Source: Streptomyces sp. SPB162
GTDB lineage: Bacteria; Actinomycetota; Actinomycetes; Streptomycetales; Streptomycetaceae
Direction of reading: 5' to 3'
Assembly: GCF_029504575.1 (NCBI RefSeq)
Contig: NZ_JAQFII010000001.1
Location: 3,665,001-3,729,000, forward strand
Length of the DNA stretch: 64,000 nucleotides
Program-made: the position numbers and the translations under genes
Part shown: positions 28,180 to 38,925 of the stretch, in pieces
Position numbering within the stretch: the first letter of the stretch is position 1
How the letters are laid out: every line of letters begins with the position of its first letter
Notes under the pieces: generated by a model
Told to the model about the DNA's origin: nothing
What the model saw: the letters and a program-made list of their open reading frames with translations, nothing else
The model's database searches: none

Positions 28180-31100
28180 ATGGCACATGGGGGGCGTCGA
28201 CCGTCGGCGGAGCACTTACATCTGCGCAGGTCAGCTGGGATGCGCAAGCGCATCCAGGACCAGGCCCTGATTGAAGTTCGGGGATGCCTGCGGGACTGGG
28301 ACGACGGTCGCGAGGCAGCACGCGAGGCCAAGGCCGTGGCCGAGACGATCATCTCGCCCGAATACGAGGGCCGGGTGCTCATCGAACTGCTACAGAACGC
28401 GCACGACGCCCACCCGGCGCGATCCACCGACGGTCGCATCGAGATCCTGTTCGACGAGAACGAGGGAGAGCACGGCACTCTTTACGTAGCCAACGGCGGC
28501 AAACGGTTCGATAGCAAAGACTTCAAATCGCTCTGCAGCATCGCCCTATCCAGCAAACGTGCCGATGCCGGGATCGGCCACAAGGGCGTCGGCTTCAAGA
28601 GCGTGCTGCACCTGTGCGACGCTCCCGAAGTTTATAGCGTGGCGCGGGAAGGGTCTCGGATTCTCAATGGGTTCACATTTCGCTTCGCCCGACTCGACGA
28701 CTTCGACGAACTCGCCCGAGAGGTGGCGCCCGAACGCGAGCTTTTCTCCTCCTACTTGAGGGAGAACCTGCTCACGCTGAAAGTCCCTGTCTACCTGGAG
28801 AGCGTACCGCCGATCGCCCAACGTCTGGCGCGCCGGGGCTTCGTGACCGTCGTACGCCTACCGTTGAAGTCGGACGACGCCCGATCGGCTGCCGGCGTGC
28901 AGTTGCGGGAGTTCATGGACGACACGGCCCCGTTCGAGCTGTTCCTGGACCGACTGGAACGTGTACGGCTGGAGTGGCGGTCGGCGAGGGAGACCCTGCG
29001 CAGGACGTTCGACCGTCAGGTGGAGGTCCTACACAACTCCCGTGGTCTGAAAGTGCAGCAGGTTACGTTGCGTCGGCGGATGCGGCTGATCGTCGTAGGT
29101 ATAAAGGCTGACGCGAACCGTGCCCGGGACGCGATCGCAGCGTCGGTAGAGAAGAGCGGGATGCGGCGCGACTGGGCGGCTTGGGAGAAGAAAGCCGAGG
29201 TACGGGTGGCGGTCCCGCTCGGCGATCCCTTGGAGGATGGGCGGCTCTACACGTTCCTGCCGATGGGTGAGCAGATCCCCGCACCCATGCGGGGGTACGT
29301 CCACGCACCGTTCTTCGCAGAGATGAACCGCCGTTCGTTCAATGAGGCAGTGCCGTGGAACAGCCTACTGCTGGACACAGTGGCCGAGCTGTGCGCCCGC
29401 GCAGTGCTTGCTGCGGCGGACGGGAAGGCACCGATTCCGCCCGGCGCGCTTGTCGACCTCATGTGTTGGCGGACGGACACGCTGACGCTGTTGATCTCGG
29501 CTTTCGAGCGGCTAGACCAGGGCATCGCTCAAGTACCGTTCATCCCGGCGATCGGGACGACCCACGAGGCACGGACTTCCTTGCACCGTGCCGTTCTGTG
29601 GGAAGGGAAGCTGGGGTCCACGGTCTTCACCTCATCGGAGGTCGCCGCCGTTGGGGTCACGGATCTCGTCGACCCGAAGCTGCACTCCACTCGGCTGAAG
29701 CGGCTAGCGCCCTTGGCCAGGGCTGTGGGCAAGCGCCTCGAACTTCCTGTCGAGCGGCTCGCGTCCTGGGCCGAACGGCTCGCCGAGGCCGCGGCACGTG
29801 CCCCCTTCGACCCAGAATGGTGGGCGGACTTCTACTACGACCTCTCCCAGGCGTTCCCTGACGGGTCCGCACTGGTCGGCAGGCGGATTATCATCACCTC
29901 CCGGTTGACGACGGCACCAGCCGGCGGGGAAGGCGTCTTCTTCGACCGCGATGTCCTCCAGGGCAGCGCACTTCCACCCCTGCCCGATGGGCTTTCCGAC
30001 TACCTGCACTTCATCCACAAAGGCATCGCCTGGTCGGGAAAAGGCCGCAAACGTAGAGTCCAAGGCCAGAAGTGGCTCAGGACCGCGAACCTCGTGCACG
30101 ACTACGGGGCTGACGAGGTGCTCGAAGTTGTCGCCTCCGCGTTGGGTGCGACGGGCGAGGACGACGTTTTGCGCCTTTCATGCTTGCGCTACGTCTGCGG
30201 AGTCTCCCACGCATTGGAGCTCGAGGGCCGCAAGGTGCCCCTTCTCAAGAAGCTCCAGGTACCGACCCAGGCGGGCTGGGGGCACGCAAGCCAGGCCATG
30301 TTCGGGTCGGGCTGGCCCGGAGAGCACGCCGCGGTCGACGACACGCTGACCCTGTTTCTGGAGCGCGTTCGGGCACTGTCATCCGTCCTCGCCGAGACGG
30401 CAGGGCAGCTCCTCGTCTGCCCAGAGGAGCTGTGCGGAGACGCGATCCCCGCGGAAGTGATGCGGCGCTTCCTCGAAAGGCACCAGGTGGCGCACGGACT
30501 TCGCCCCCGCAACGAGACCTTCAGGGCTGGGGTCCGGGGAGAGGATCTCAACCGGCCCAACCGTTTCTGGGCCCCAGACCAGACGAGGCGGCTCCCGCAG
30601 TGGAGGAGCACGGCCGAGCGCTGGCCGAACCGACGTCAGCTCACCTATACCAGCGTCGAATACCATCCACGGGTCTCCTCCGCAGCCACGCTGCCCGGCC
30701 AGGATGACTACGCCGCCTTCTCTGAGGAGGACCGGCGACTCTACGCGGAGCTCATCGTGCACGGCCTCGCTGTCGCCTGGCCCGATGGAGCGCTAGAGAT
30801 GCATTTCGTCCGCCACAGCGACCGTGTCGGCACCCCGTGGCCCACCCCGCTGGCAGCCTTCCTCGCCTGCGCACCCTGGATCCCACAGACGCCCATTCCG
30901 ACCACGACGTCTCAGGGGACGACCACGTTCGCCACTGCGGGTACGGCCTGGTGGTGGCGCGGCGTACAACCACCGCCCGGGTTCCTCGTAATCGTGCCGC
31001 CTACGCTGCGCAGCAAGCGGTCCACCAAGCTATCGGTACGGCTTGGCTTGCTCCGCATCCGTGCCTGGGACGATCCCGGTACCGCCGGCGTCCGGCTCCG

Positions 31101-33514
31101 TCAACTGCCCGACCTCGTGCGGGCCGACGCCCGCTTCCGGGATGGCAGACTTGCCCACGAGGTCGGGCAGGAATACGAGAAAGCGTGGGCGCAGCTGCTT
31201 TCGCCGGGGGCTGGGACAGGCACCGTGGCCGGTACCCTCACCGCGCCACGCCAGGTACTCGTCACCCGCGCTGGCATTCTTGAATCGCTCGACCCGGCGG
31301 AGGCCGACGAGGCGGTCTTCGTCCCAGATCCAGACGGGGCCCAGAACCAGGCCCTGCTGAACCGTGTCCCCGTGCCCATGATCCCGATCCGGGACAAGGC
31401 ACTCGGCGGCCGGGTCCATACCTTTCTCGGTCAGAGGACAACGTTTGACGTCCAACGGTGCAGCGATGCCGAACACGACATCCAGACCGACCAACTGCCT
31501 ATCTGTGACGCACCCTGCGTCCCGTTGACGGAGTACGCCGGACCCTGGCTGCGTACCCTGGTCGCTGCCCTGGTGGAATTCGATGACGAACGCACCTCCC
31601 GTCTGGAGCCGGTGGCCGTGACCGAAGTGGACGGCCTGCTGCGCCGCTGCGACGTAACGGTGGCCGACGAGGCCATCGTCTGGATCGCTGGCCACCGCCT
31701 TACCGAGAACGGGGCAGACCGCGTCCTGCTGCACCCGCACCCCGACAGGCCCCGCATCGTCGTCGTGCGCAACGGGCCACGCAGCGGCTGGCGGATTCTC
31801 CGCGCCGCCGCTCCCGCCATGGCCGCGTTCATCGGCGCCCCCTACCTCGAACATGGACTGTGGGCTGCGCTGACCAAACTCGAAGAGCGCGGACTCAAGA
31901 CCGACAACGTTCCCGACGAGGAACTCGGGGCTGTCCTGGACATCCAACCGCACCAACTGCAGGCCGTCCTCGCCGAGCGTGCCTCGCAGCGCTCCGGCAG
32001 CGCGCGGATCGTCCCCCTCCTCGCCTGCCTCGATCTCAACCTCGCGGAGGAACTCCGTCGAAGCGCCGAGGACTTCTCCGACCGCGCCTCCCTCCATGTC
32101 TGGCTCACCAGCCGAATCGGCGCACAGGACGCAGAACTCCTCACACGGCTGCTCGAGGACGATGACCGCGAGCGGCAACTGACCGCCCTCTCCGTGCCGC
32201 TGGCCGACGCCAATCGCGCATGGCGCGCACTGGGACTTGCCGAGATCGACAACAGGGAACGGCACGAGCGGCAGTTCGCGGCCTGGCTCCAGCGGAACCG
32301 CCCCGCACTCGCGTCACGGATCCGAGACTCCTATGCAGACGTTCACCGGTCCGGGCGCTCCCTATCCGGGTATGTAAAGCTGCGGGACCTCTCCCCGCTT
32401 ACGCCTGACCTGGCCTGGCACACGACGCTATGGCACCTCTCCGACGAACTCCTCCAGGGCCACGCGGACGCGTGGCTGGCGAAACACGTCCCCACCCCTT
32501 CGCAAACGTCCCGCCCGCTGCAACCGCTCGCCGAAGTACGCGAGGCGTCCAGCACAGCGGTCCACAAGCAGGTGCCACGGCTGCGCCCACTGATCGAGGA
32601 ATGGCAGCAGCTTCACCTCTCAAGCCACCGTGCGGAACTGCCACCCGCCCAGGATGTTCTCCGAGAACTGGACGACGACGGGCTGCTGGACTTCGAGGTC
32701 CTCTCCGTGAAGGCGTTGATCACCCAGCTCAGAACCCGTGGCCACTGGCCCGAGGACATGCCGCTGTCAGATCGGCGCACGGACCTCGGCCTGACCGCGA
32801 CGCGTCCGTCGGCACCAGCCGGAAACAACGGCGGATCCCCGGGCAGCGGCCGATCAGGGGTGCCCGCCCCCGGCCCTCAAGTGCTGCTGAATGGCCAGCC
32901 CATGTCGGCGAGGCCCGACGATCTCGCAGCGCTCGCCCGCGAGGTAGCAGCCGACCTCACGCCAGAGCAGCAGGCCACCTCGGCCACGTCCGCCACGACG
33001 CTTGCGGCACGGGTTCCGGGGCCTCGTACCTCGTTGTCGCCCGGTACGAGGTCACACGGCGGTTCGTATCAAGCCCCCGTAACCGACCGGGACCGGACCC
33101 TGGCGGTGGGGCTTGCGGGCGAGGGCCGCCGTAGCCGTGTGGCTGCACGGGCAGTTCGGCGTCGAACCACAGGACTCCTGGAAGTCCGGCCTGCGGGTCC
33201 ATGGGCTCGTAGGCGGGCAGCAGGGGGACGATCGGCTCGGCTACGACTTCCTCATCCACGACGGTGACGCGACCTACCTCTATGAGGTCAAGGCATCTAC
33301 CAGCAACAGTGGCGAGATCATTCTCGGCGAGTCCGAGGTACGACGCGCTTCCCAGCTGAAGCCGAGCGAGACGTACTTCATCGTGTACGTCTCCCATGTC
33401 CTCGACCGTGACAGCCGCGCCATCACTGTGCTACCCAACCCGTTCGGTGCCCCTGACCTCGCCGGCTTCGAACTGGTCAGTACCCAGCTGAGGCTACGTT
33501 TCAACATTCGTTGA
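28180..33514 (+). pseudogene. Giant sacsin/HSP90-like ATPase with C-terminal NO VEIN (DUF3883) domain, one frameshift
   Basis: It starts at ATG 28180, 8 nt after gggggaga. The GHKL ATPase lies at the N-terminus: N box IELLQNAHDA (E69, N73, D76), ANGGKRF, and lid motif GIGHKGVGFKSV (131-142), as in sacsin-type HSP90-like proteins. About 1,450 residues without recognisable domains follow. The first frame ends at 33267, but a DUF3883 (NOV) nuclease-like domain continues one frame over to 33514: GYDFLIHD, YLYEVKAST (E-x-K), ESEVRRAS, ETYFIVYVSHV, ITVLPNPFG. The switch is at about 33121-33126 (gagggc): one extra or two missing bases. Restored length is 1,777 residues. It is the last gene of the TIR/zinc-ribbon cassette. 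Proteins of this type occur in bacterial conflict loci; the target is unknown. Confidence 0.83.
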
Positions 33515-33787
33515 GCTATCGCGTTCGTGCACGGCTGGCCGCCGGCGACGAGGGCTGCCTGCATCAGACGGGCCAACCTGCTAGCAAAGAACTTGGTACC
33601 TGATTCAGGGGCACCGCAGTCTCTCGCCGCACGAGCACGCAGTTAAGGATCGTCCGCCGCCACGCCCTCTCCGCCCGCGGGAGCGCGCAAAGTACAGCAG
33701 CGAAGTACAGCAACCAGCCCGACCGACAGCGACCCGTGCGGCACTTCTGACCTGCACACATGACCTCAGCAACCGCCCCGCCGAGAA

Positions 33788-33853
33788 TTCGGGACGAAGC
33801 GGCCGTGGGTTCAAATCCCGCCACCCCGACGGTATAGCAGCAGGTCAGGGCCC
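33788..33853 (+). repeat. att-like direct repeat, copy 2 (tRNA-Pro 3' fragment)
   Basis: 66 bp matching 26257-26322 with one substitution (c at 33800). Only the 3' part of the tRNA is present, so no functional tRNA is encoded. It separates element A from element B. Confidence 0.92.
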
Positions 33854-33880
33854 AGATTCTCACTGAGAATCTGGGTCCTG
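33846..33880 (+). terminator. Hairpin next to att copy 2
   Basis: 16-bp arms (33846-33861, 33865-33880) with one G-U pair and an ACT loop. The first 8 bases of the left arm lie in the shared repeat, the rest differs from the hairpin at 26314 yet stays self-complementary. Confidence 0.75.
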
Positions 33881-33898
33881 TCTCGTTTCCGGGGGATC

Positions 33899-33939
33899 TT
33901 GGGAGCCGTTTGGGAGCCGTTTTCGGAATCCGGCTCCCA
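33899..33939 (+). repeat. Phased TTGGGAGCC repeats beside att copy 2, plus inverted copy
   Basis: TTGGGAGCC at 33899-33907 and 33910-33918 (11-bp period) and the inverted GGCTCCCA at 33932-33939. Candidate recombinase or excisionase arm-binding sites. Confidence 0.6.
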
Positions 33940-35308
33940 GGGAGCGACCGACGGGCAGAGCTCACCGCACAGCTTGTGTCGGCATGAGCTCTGACGGTAC
34001 GACCATCACATGCACCGTTGGTCACCGCTCAACGATCGCCAACTCGTCCTCCTCACCCGAATCGGGGAGGGTGTCGACCCCGTCACATCAGACACCCCTG
34101 AACTTGCCGTCACCGCCAAGGCCCTCAAGGAGCGCGGGCATATCGTCATGCCCAAGGAGGGCGGGAAGTGGCGGGCGGAGATCACCGATGCCGGGCGCTT
34201 CTACCTCCAGCACGGGCATCACCCGGACCGGCCTGAGCCGGCACCACGGAAGTCCCGGCCGGCGAACCCCGAGCCTGGGCAGCCGGAATCGGACCGCCCC
34301 GAGCCGACGGCCGCCGCTCAGCGGAAGCCCTCTGCGCGGAGCGTCGCCAAAACGCCACGGCCTTCTCCGGTAGCCGTTGGGCCGGCTCTGATCGCGGAGG
34401 TGCAGCAGGCCGGGCGCTTCCTGCGTATCCCTGATCCGGACGAGGCGGTGCGGGCCCGATACCGCAGGGCTTTCGACGCGGCACGTCAGTTTGCGCCTGC
34501 CGGATACCACCTGAAGTACAGCGGACGGGCCAAGGGGGATTTCTTCCTGGGGCTGCTCCGGGTGACCGGCGAGGACGACACGGAGTGGAATCGGATCCGG
34601 CTGGCCCGCAGCCGGGTGATCACCGACTTGGACGACGTCATCGCCGCCGTGACCACGGACCACAGCGCTTTCGAGGTCTCCGACGAGGTGCTTCCCCGAG
34701 TGCTGTCCCTGCTTCGCCTCCTCGCCGAGCAGGTACTTCCTCTCCACGGGGAAATGTCGGTCTCAAAGAAGCGCAAGCAGCCCAGGCCACTGCTCACCGT
34801 CCACGGCCGGACATACGAGATCGGCTTCAAGGAGCGGCAGAAGCAGGTCCGGTACGTGCCCAAGAAGGGGGACCGCCGCACGTATGACTGGCAGAGGGTC
34901 ACCCCGGCGCATCGGTTCGAGCCCTCCGGCGAGCTGGAACTGCAGCTCGCCCAACAGCAGGGTTACAACTACGGCTGGAAGAAGGAGTGGGGCGACACCG
35001 CCAAGAAGCCGCTTGAGGACCAGGTCGGTTCGGTACTTCGGGCACTGAAGGTCCGTGCCGAGGAACAGGAGCGGGCTCGCCTTGAGCGTGAAGCGGAACA
35101 GGAGCGGGCCCGGCTCGGGCGTGAAACGGAACAGCGCCGGCAGCAGGAGGAGCGGGAGCGGCAGGAAGCTGAGCGTCGTCAACTGGAGGCCGAGCAGCGG
35201 GAGCGCGCTCAGCGGGAGTGGGAGGCTGCAGTCGGCGTGGCTTCAATCAAGGCAGTGGATGCCAATCGGGCCGAACTGAGGTGCCCCCCGGAGTGTGGAC
35301 ACAGGGGT

Positions 35309-36208
35309 TCATGCTGCGAGTGAAAGTTTAGCTGTCTTGTGGTGCTGCTGTTCGAACTCCATCGGGGAGAGGTAGTTCAGCGCGCTGTGGCGTCGGCGGG
35401 CGTTGTAGTAGGTGAGCCACTGGAAGATCACCAGCCTCACCTGACGGAACGTCGAGAACAGCTTCCGGTGCATCGTTTCTCGCTTCAGTCCCTGCCAGAA
35501 ACTCTCGGCGAGGGCATTGTCGTAACTCGAGCCGACCCTGCCCATGCTCCTGCGGATGCCGTTCCGGTCGCAGACCTGGGCGAACGCGGCCGAGGTGTAC
35601 TGCGACCCGCGGTCCGCGTGGAAGATCACTCCGGTGACGTTGCCGCCGCGGGTCGCGACCGCGGCCTGGAGCGCGTTGATGACGAGCTCGGCCCGCATGT
35701 GCGGGGCCATCGACCATCCGAGTACCCGGCGGGAGCGGATGTCGATGACGCAAGCGAGGTAGAGCCACGCGGCTCCGACCTGCACGTAGGTGATGTCGCC
35801 GCACCACTTCTCGTCCAGTGTGCAGGCGGTGAAGTCCCGCTGGACCAGGTCCGGCACCTGCGGCGCACGGCGGTCCGGGACCGTGGTCCGCCTCTTCTTG
35901 CGCAGGTGGCGGCCGATGATGCCGTGCTTGCGCATCAGCCTGGCCACCCGCTTGCGGTTGACCGTGTGGCCGAAGCCGCGCAGTTCGGCATGGACTCGAA
36001 GCGCGCCGTAGTTCCCACGGTGATCAGCATGGATCTCGCGGATCTCGGCGACCAGGGCGTCCTCGGCTCCCTGCCGCTCCGACCGCGCCTGGGCACCGGC
36101 GATCCACCGGTAGTAGCCCGAGCGGGAGACTTCCAGCACCCGGCATATCCGCTTGACGCCGAACATCCCGGCGTGGGCGGAGACGAAGTCCCAAGCGGTG
36201 GTCTTCAC
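35309..36208 (-). CDS. IS3-family transposase OrfB (DDE integrase core)
   Basis: About 299 residues from GTG 36208, which overlaps the OrfA stop (GTGA); a frameshifted OrfAB fusion is also possible as in other IS3 members. An HTH_21-like region (YGALRVHAELRGFGHTVNRKRVARLMRKHGI) is followed by the catalytic core: first D in DEKWCGDITYVQVG, second D in VIFHADRGSQYTS, and E in NALAESFWQGLKRE. A YYNARRRHSALNYLSPMEFE ending is typical. Length and motifs are intact, so it is probably active. Confidence 0.95.
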   Translation of the reverse strand: MKTTAWDFVSAHAGMFGVKRICRVLEVSRSGYYRWIAGAQARSERQGAEDALVAEIREIHADHRGNYGALRVHAELRGFGHTVNRKRVARLMRKHGIIGRHLRKKRRTTVPDRRAPQVPDLVQRDFTACTLDEKWCGDITYVQVGAAWLYLACVIDIRSRRVLGWSMAPHMRAELVINALQAAVATRGGNVTGVIFHADRGSQYTSAAFAQVCDRNGIRRSMGRVGSSYDNALAESFWQGLKRETMHRKLFSTFRQVRLVIFQWLTYYNARRRHSALNYLSPMEFEQQHHKTAKLSLAA

Positions 36209-36513
36209 TTCATCTCCCGCGCGAAATACGCTGCTGCCCGTCGCAGGATCTCCCGCTCGAGTTGCCATTCCTTCTCCGCCTTGGCCAGCCTGGCGTTCTC
36301 CGCCCGCAGCCGGGCCAGCTCGGCCTCGGTGTCCTGCGACGCGCCGGAGGCGACCGGACGGCCGTCGGCGTCACGCACCCAGGTCCGCAGCGTCTCGGGG
36401 TTGACGTTCAGATCGGTCGCGACGTCCCTGAACGTCCGCCTGCCGGCCGAAGCCCGCCACAACGCGATCGCGTCGGACCGGAACTCCGCACTGTACTTCG
36501 AGGGCCTTGCCAC
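36205..36513 (-). CDS. IS3-family transposase OrfA
   Basis: The 102-residue DNA-binding subunit starts at ATG 36513: a helix-turn-helix (KYSAEFRSDAIALWRAS, TFRDVATDLNVNPETLRTWVRDADG) then a leucine-zipper-like tail (EAELARLRAENARLAKAEKEWQLEREILRRA). It overlaps OrfB by 4 bases. Confidence 0.95.
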   Translation of the reverse strand: MARPSKYSAEFRSDAIALWRASAGRRTFRDVATDLNVNPETLRTWVRDADGRPVASGASQDTEAELARLRAENARLAKAEKEWQLEREILRRAAAYFAREMK

Positions 36514-36925
36514 GTAGATCTACACCTTCCAGGATCAACAAGATCCATTGTCAGGTGTGTCCACACCACGGGGGTCACCTCAGAACACTTCGGGACAGCC
36601 CTGGAGCAGTGGCGAGCCGCCGGGGAGATCCGGGTCTTCTGTACCGCCCTGGACGCGGCCGCCGCGCAGACCAGCGACCACTTCGAGGCCGAGAGGCTGC
36701 GGGAGTGGTCGTCCTGGGGCAAAGCGGAGGCCGACCGGCTCGACCCCACCCTGAACGGGAGGGGCCTCGGCGCCCGCAACTTCCACGCGAAGCCGACCGG
36801 AGACGAGTTGCGGCCGTTCCTCGACGGCTGGCACCCGCAACGCCCGGAGAAGGTGAAGCCACCGGCGAAGCCCGCACCACCCAGGGCGGAGCCCGAGCGC
36901 GAGCCCGAGCGGTCGCGTGACGGCT

Positions 36926-37768
36926 TCAACGACGCACGTCAGGACCAAGGCTGGAGATATGGACGCCAAGGTCGCGCTCAATGGTGGAGGCGATGACACC
37001 ATGCCCCCGGTCGCGGAGCGCCTTCACCGCCCGCTCGCCCACTTCTCCGAGTCGCAGCACCTCAGCGCGGAGGGCGACTAGCTCGTCGTAGCGCTCTGCC
37101 TTCTCCTCCCCGCACCATTCCCGGACCGTGCGCAGGGAGGCCGCCTCAGCATCGAGCTTGCGGTCGTCCCGGCGCCGGTGTCCATACCAGGAGGACTGGG
37201 CGCGCTCCTCATCCATGGCCTGCTGCAGCCGGTCCACCTCCGGCAGGATCTTCTCGGCCAGGCGCTGGGCGACCTGCCGGGCGATCCGCTCGGTGACCGG
37301 CCAGCCGACGGTGCAGAAGCCGTTGCGGTCCTCGTAGACCATGGGATCGTCCCGTAGCTCGCTGGAGTCCATGCCTACGAGCGGCGCGGTCTCGTCGAGG
37401 CGGCCAAGCTCCAGCACACCCGCGTCAGCCACCGCTTTGCGCAAACGCACCCGCCCCTTGGGCCGGACGAACCCCAAGATCAACCGGGCCGCCTCGAACT
37501 CGGCGCTGCCCCGAACCCATCTCGACACCTCGACCAGGGCCAGCTCGGCCGCGTCATCCACCCGGAACGACTCGACGTCCGTCCAGAGCACAGCCAGAGA
37601 ATCGAGGCTCACCCACTCCTGCAGTCCGGCCTCATCACCGTCCAGGAACCGCACGTGAACCCGCCCGGCTCTGCCCGAGGCGCCTACCCGGACGATCTCC
37701 ACCCGGCGCAGGGCGCCGCCAAGCTCCTTCGGTCTCGCCCGATAGGCCCAGTACTCCCCGGTTTCCAT
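36926..37768 (-). CDS. Hypothetical protein common in actinobacterial integrative elements
   Basis: The 280-residue protein starts at ATG 37768. The N-terminus METGEYWAYRARPKE continues into a Tudor/SH3-like beta stretch (VEIVRVGASGRAGRVHVRFLDGDEAGLQEWVSLDSLAVLW). The C-terminal half is helical and charged (LAEKILPEVDRLQQAMDEERAQSSWYGHRRRDDRKLDAEAA). I recall this protein paired, convergently, with the coiled-coil gene at 34010-36996 in Streptomyces elements; here the two overlap by 71 bp at their 3' ends. Function unknown. Confidence 0.75.
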   Translation of the reverse strand: METGEYWAYRARPKELGGALRRVEIVRVGASGRAGRVHVRFLDGDEAGLQEWVSLDSLAVLWTDVESFRVDDAAELALVEVSRWVRGSAEFEAARLILGFVRPKGRVRLRKAVADAGVLELGRLDETAPLVGMDSSELRDDPMVYEDRNGFCTVGWPVTERIARQVAQRLAEKILPEVDRLQQAMDEERAQSSWYGHRRRDDRKLDAEAASLRTVREWCGEEKAERYDELVALRAEVLRLGEVGERAVKALRDRGHGVIASTIERDLGVHISSLGPDVRR

Positions 37769-37830
37769 GTCCCTATTGAGCCAGGTCGATGGCGCCGCCG
37801 GATGCCCATCAACGAGATCTCGTCATTCCG

Positions 37831-38608
37831 CTACTCGTACGTCTCCTTCCAGCGAGCACGATGTTGACGATCTCCCTGGCCTGAGCCGTTCACTCCGCTC
37901 AGAGACGGGAGCGCGGCACCGTTGTTCCAAAGGCCGAGGTGGTCGCGGTGAACAGCGAGGACACCGTTCTGAACGGCGCAGCTTTCGGCCGGGCCGCTGA
38001 AGTAGGTGGTGGTCACGAAGATGGCGACATCAGCGCCGAAGTGCACTTGGGAGCCCAGGAGGTTACGGACCTCGCTGTTGGATCTTCCGTTTCGGGCTGT
38101 AACGCTTGCACTGGATCACCATGGTCCGGCCGTCGGGGAGTCGTCCGCGGACATCGGCCCCATCGTCATGCGAGCGGCCGACCTGGCGGACTTCCGTGCA
38201 GCCATCCCGTCGGCACAGATCAGCCACGAAGTTCTCGAACTCCGGGCCTTCCATCGCGTCGACCTCGGCGAGCGTCCGACGGCCCGCCTCGACTGCATTC
38301 TCATGGCGCCATCGCCGGTCGCCGCCCCGAATGCTCCGGTCGGTCTTCCACAGCCACCAGCCACCACCGGCTATCGCGCCGAAGAGCAACCCACCAATGA
38401 AGTACGGCCAGACGGCCGACCAGAACAGCATGAGCAGTGCCACGACGCTTATGCCGGCGATTGCTCCCCATTGGAGCCGGGTCTCTTGGCGTTTCCGTGC
38501 GGCAGAACGACGTCGCTTCCTTCGAGCTGCCACTCCGCGTCCTCCCCGTGTCTCCCAGAAGCAGTCTGGGCAAGACAACACATGCTGGTAAGAGCGCCCG
38601 TTGGCCAT
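37831..38608 (-). pseudogene. Membrane-anchored Mrr-type restriction endonuclease, frameshifted
   Basis: The start is ATG 38608. Cysteines in LSCPDCFW, then a basic stretch RRKRRRSAARKRQ, lead to two transmembrane helices (about 48-85). The Mrr_cat domain (PF04471) follows: MEGPEFENFVADLCRRDG, HDDGADVRG and MVIQCKRYSP, giving the D...QxK catalytic pattern. The frame then shifts at about 38081-38083 and ends at 38063, while the next frame continues the fold: SEVRNLLGSQVHFGADVAIFVTTTYFSGPA and VLAVHRDHLGLWNNG, ending at 37831. One extra or two missing bases explain it. Mrr enzymes cut modified DNA, so this would be another defence gene of element B if repaired. Confidence 0.82.
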
Positions 38609-38925
38609 GGCTTGTTTCTTGCAGCACGCACTCGAAGCTCCGACGGGCAGCAGGGCAGTCGCGGGGGAGACGGCGCCAGAGCGGCGGGCAGTTGAGGAGC
38701 CGCCACATGGGCGAAAGCGCCCAGGAGAGCCATACCCTAACGGCGCTCAACGACGGGCAGAGCATGGCCGCCGAGCGGACATCGGTCAGCCGATCGCTGG
38801 TCGGCCGCCACTCCTCTGGGAGCGGAGCTGTTCGTCATGCGCCTGTATACGCCCTGTGTGCGCCCCTCCTGCAGCACGTAACTTGCGACGGTGCGTAACA
38901 CCGTGCGAGCCATTGGGGGAACAGG
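38609..38925. other. Divergent intergenic region, no supported gene
   Basis: 317 bp between the start codons of the Mrr-type gene and the unknown gene at 38926. Open frames crossing it have no family resemblance and overlap both neighbours. It should hold both promoters; I cannot place them. Confidence 0.4.

Larger units (their letters stand above)
35277..36582 (-). mobile_element. IS3-family insertion sequence, copy 1 (1306 bp)
   Basis: Terminal inverted repeats at 35277-35303 and 36556-36582 both begin TGAGGTG and share about 24 of 27 bases. The element is flanked by a perfect 4-bp duplication GAAC (35273-35276 and 36583-36586). It encodes OrfA and OrfB on the minus strand. The insertion splits the gene at 34010-36996. 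Confidence 0.95.
34010..36996 (+). pseudogene. Winged-helix / coiled-coil protein of actinobacterial elements, interrupted by an IS3-family element
   Basis: The gene starts at ATG 34010. The N-terminus (MHRWSPLNDRQLVLLTRIGEGVDP, KALKERGHIV, AEITDAGRFYLQHG) looks like a winged helix, then a Pro-rich linker and a central domain (RIPDPDEAVRARYRRAFDAARQF, SRVITDLDDVIAAVTTD). A long Glu/Arg coiled coil (about residues 345-410) follows. At 35276 it is cut by an IS3 copy. Removing the IS and one GAAC target duplication joins ...DANRAE to HFGTALEQWRAAGE in frame, and the protein ends at 36996, about 558 residues. Homologues are often labelled PE-PGRS family in Streptomyces elements, which is uninformative. 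The 3' end overlaps the convergent gene at 36926. Confidence 0.8.

Noticed and set aside
33788..33853. A second tRNA-Pro gene
   Set aside because: Only the 3' part from the anticodon loop onward is present; acceptor 5' strand and D arm are missing.
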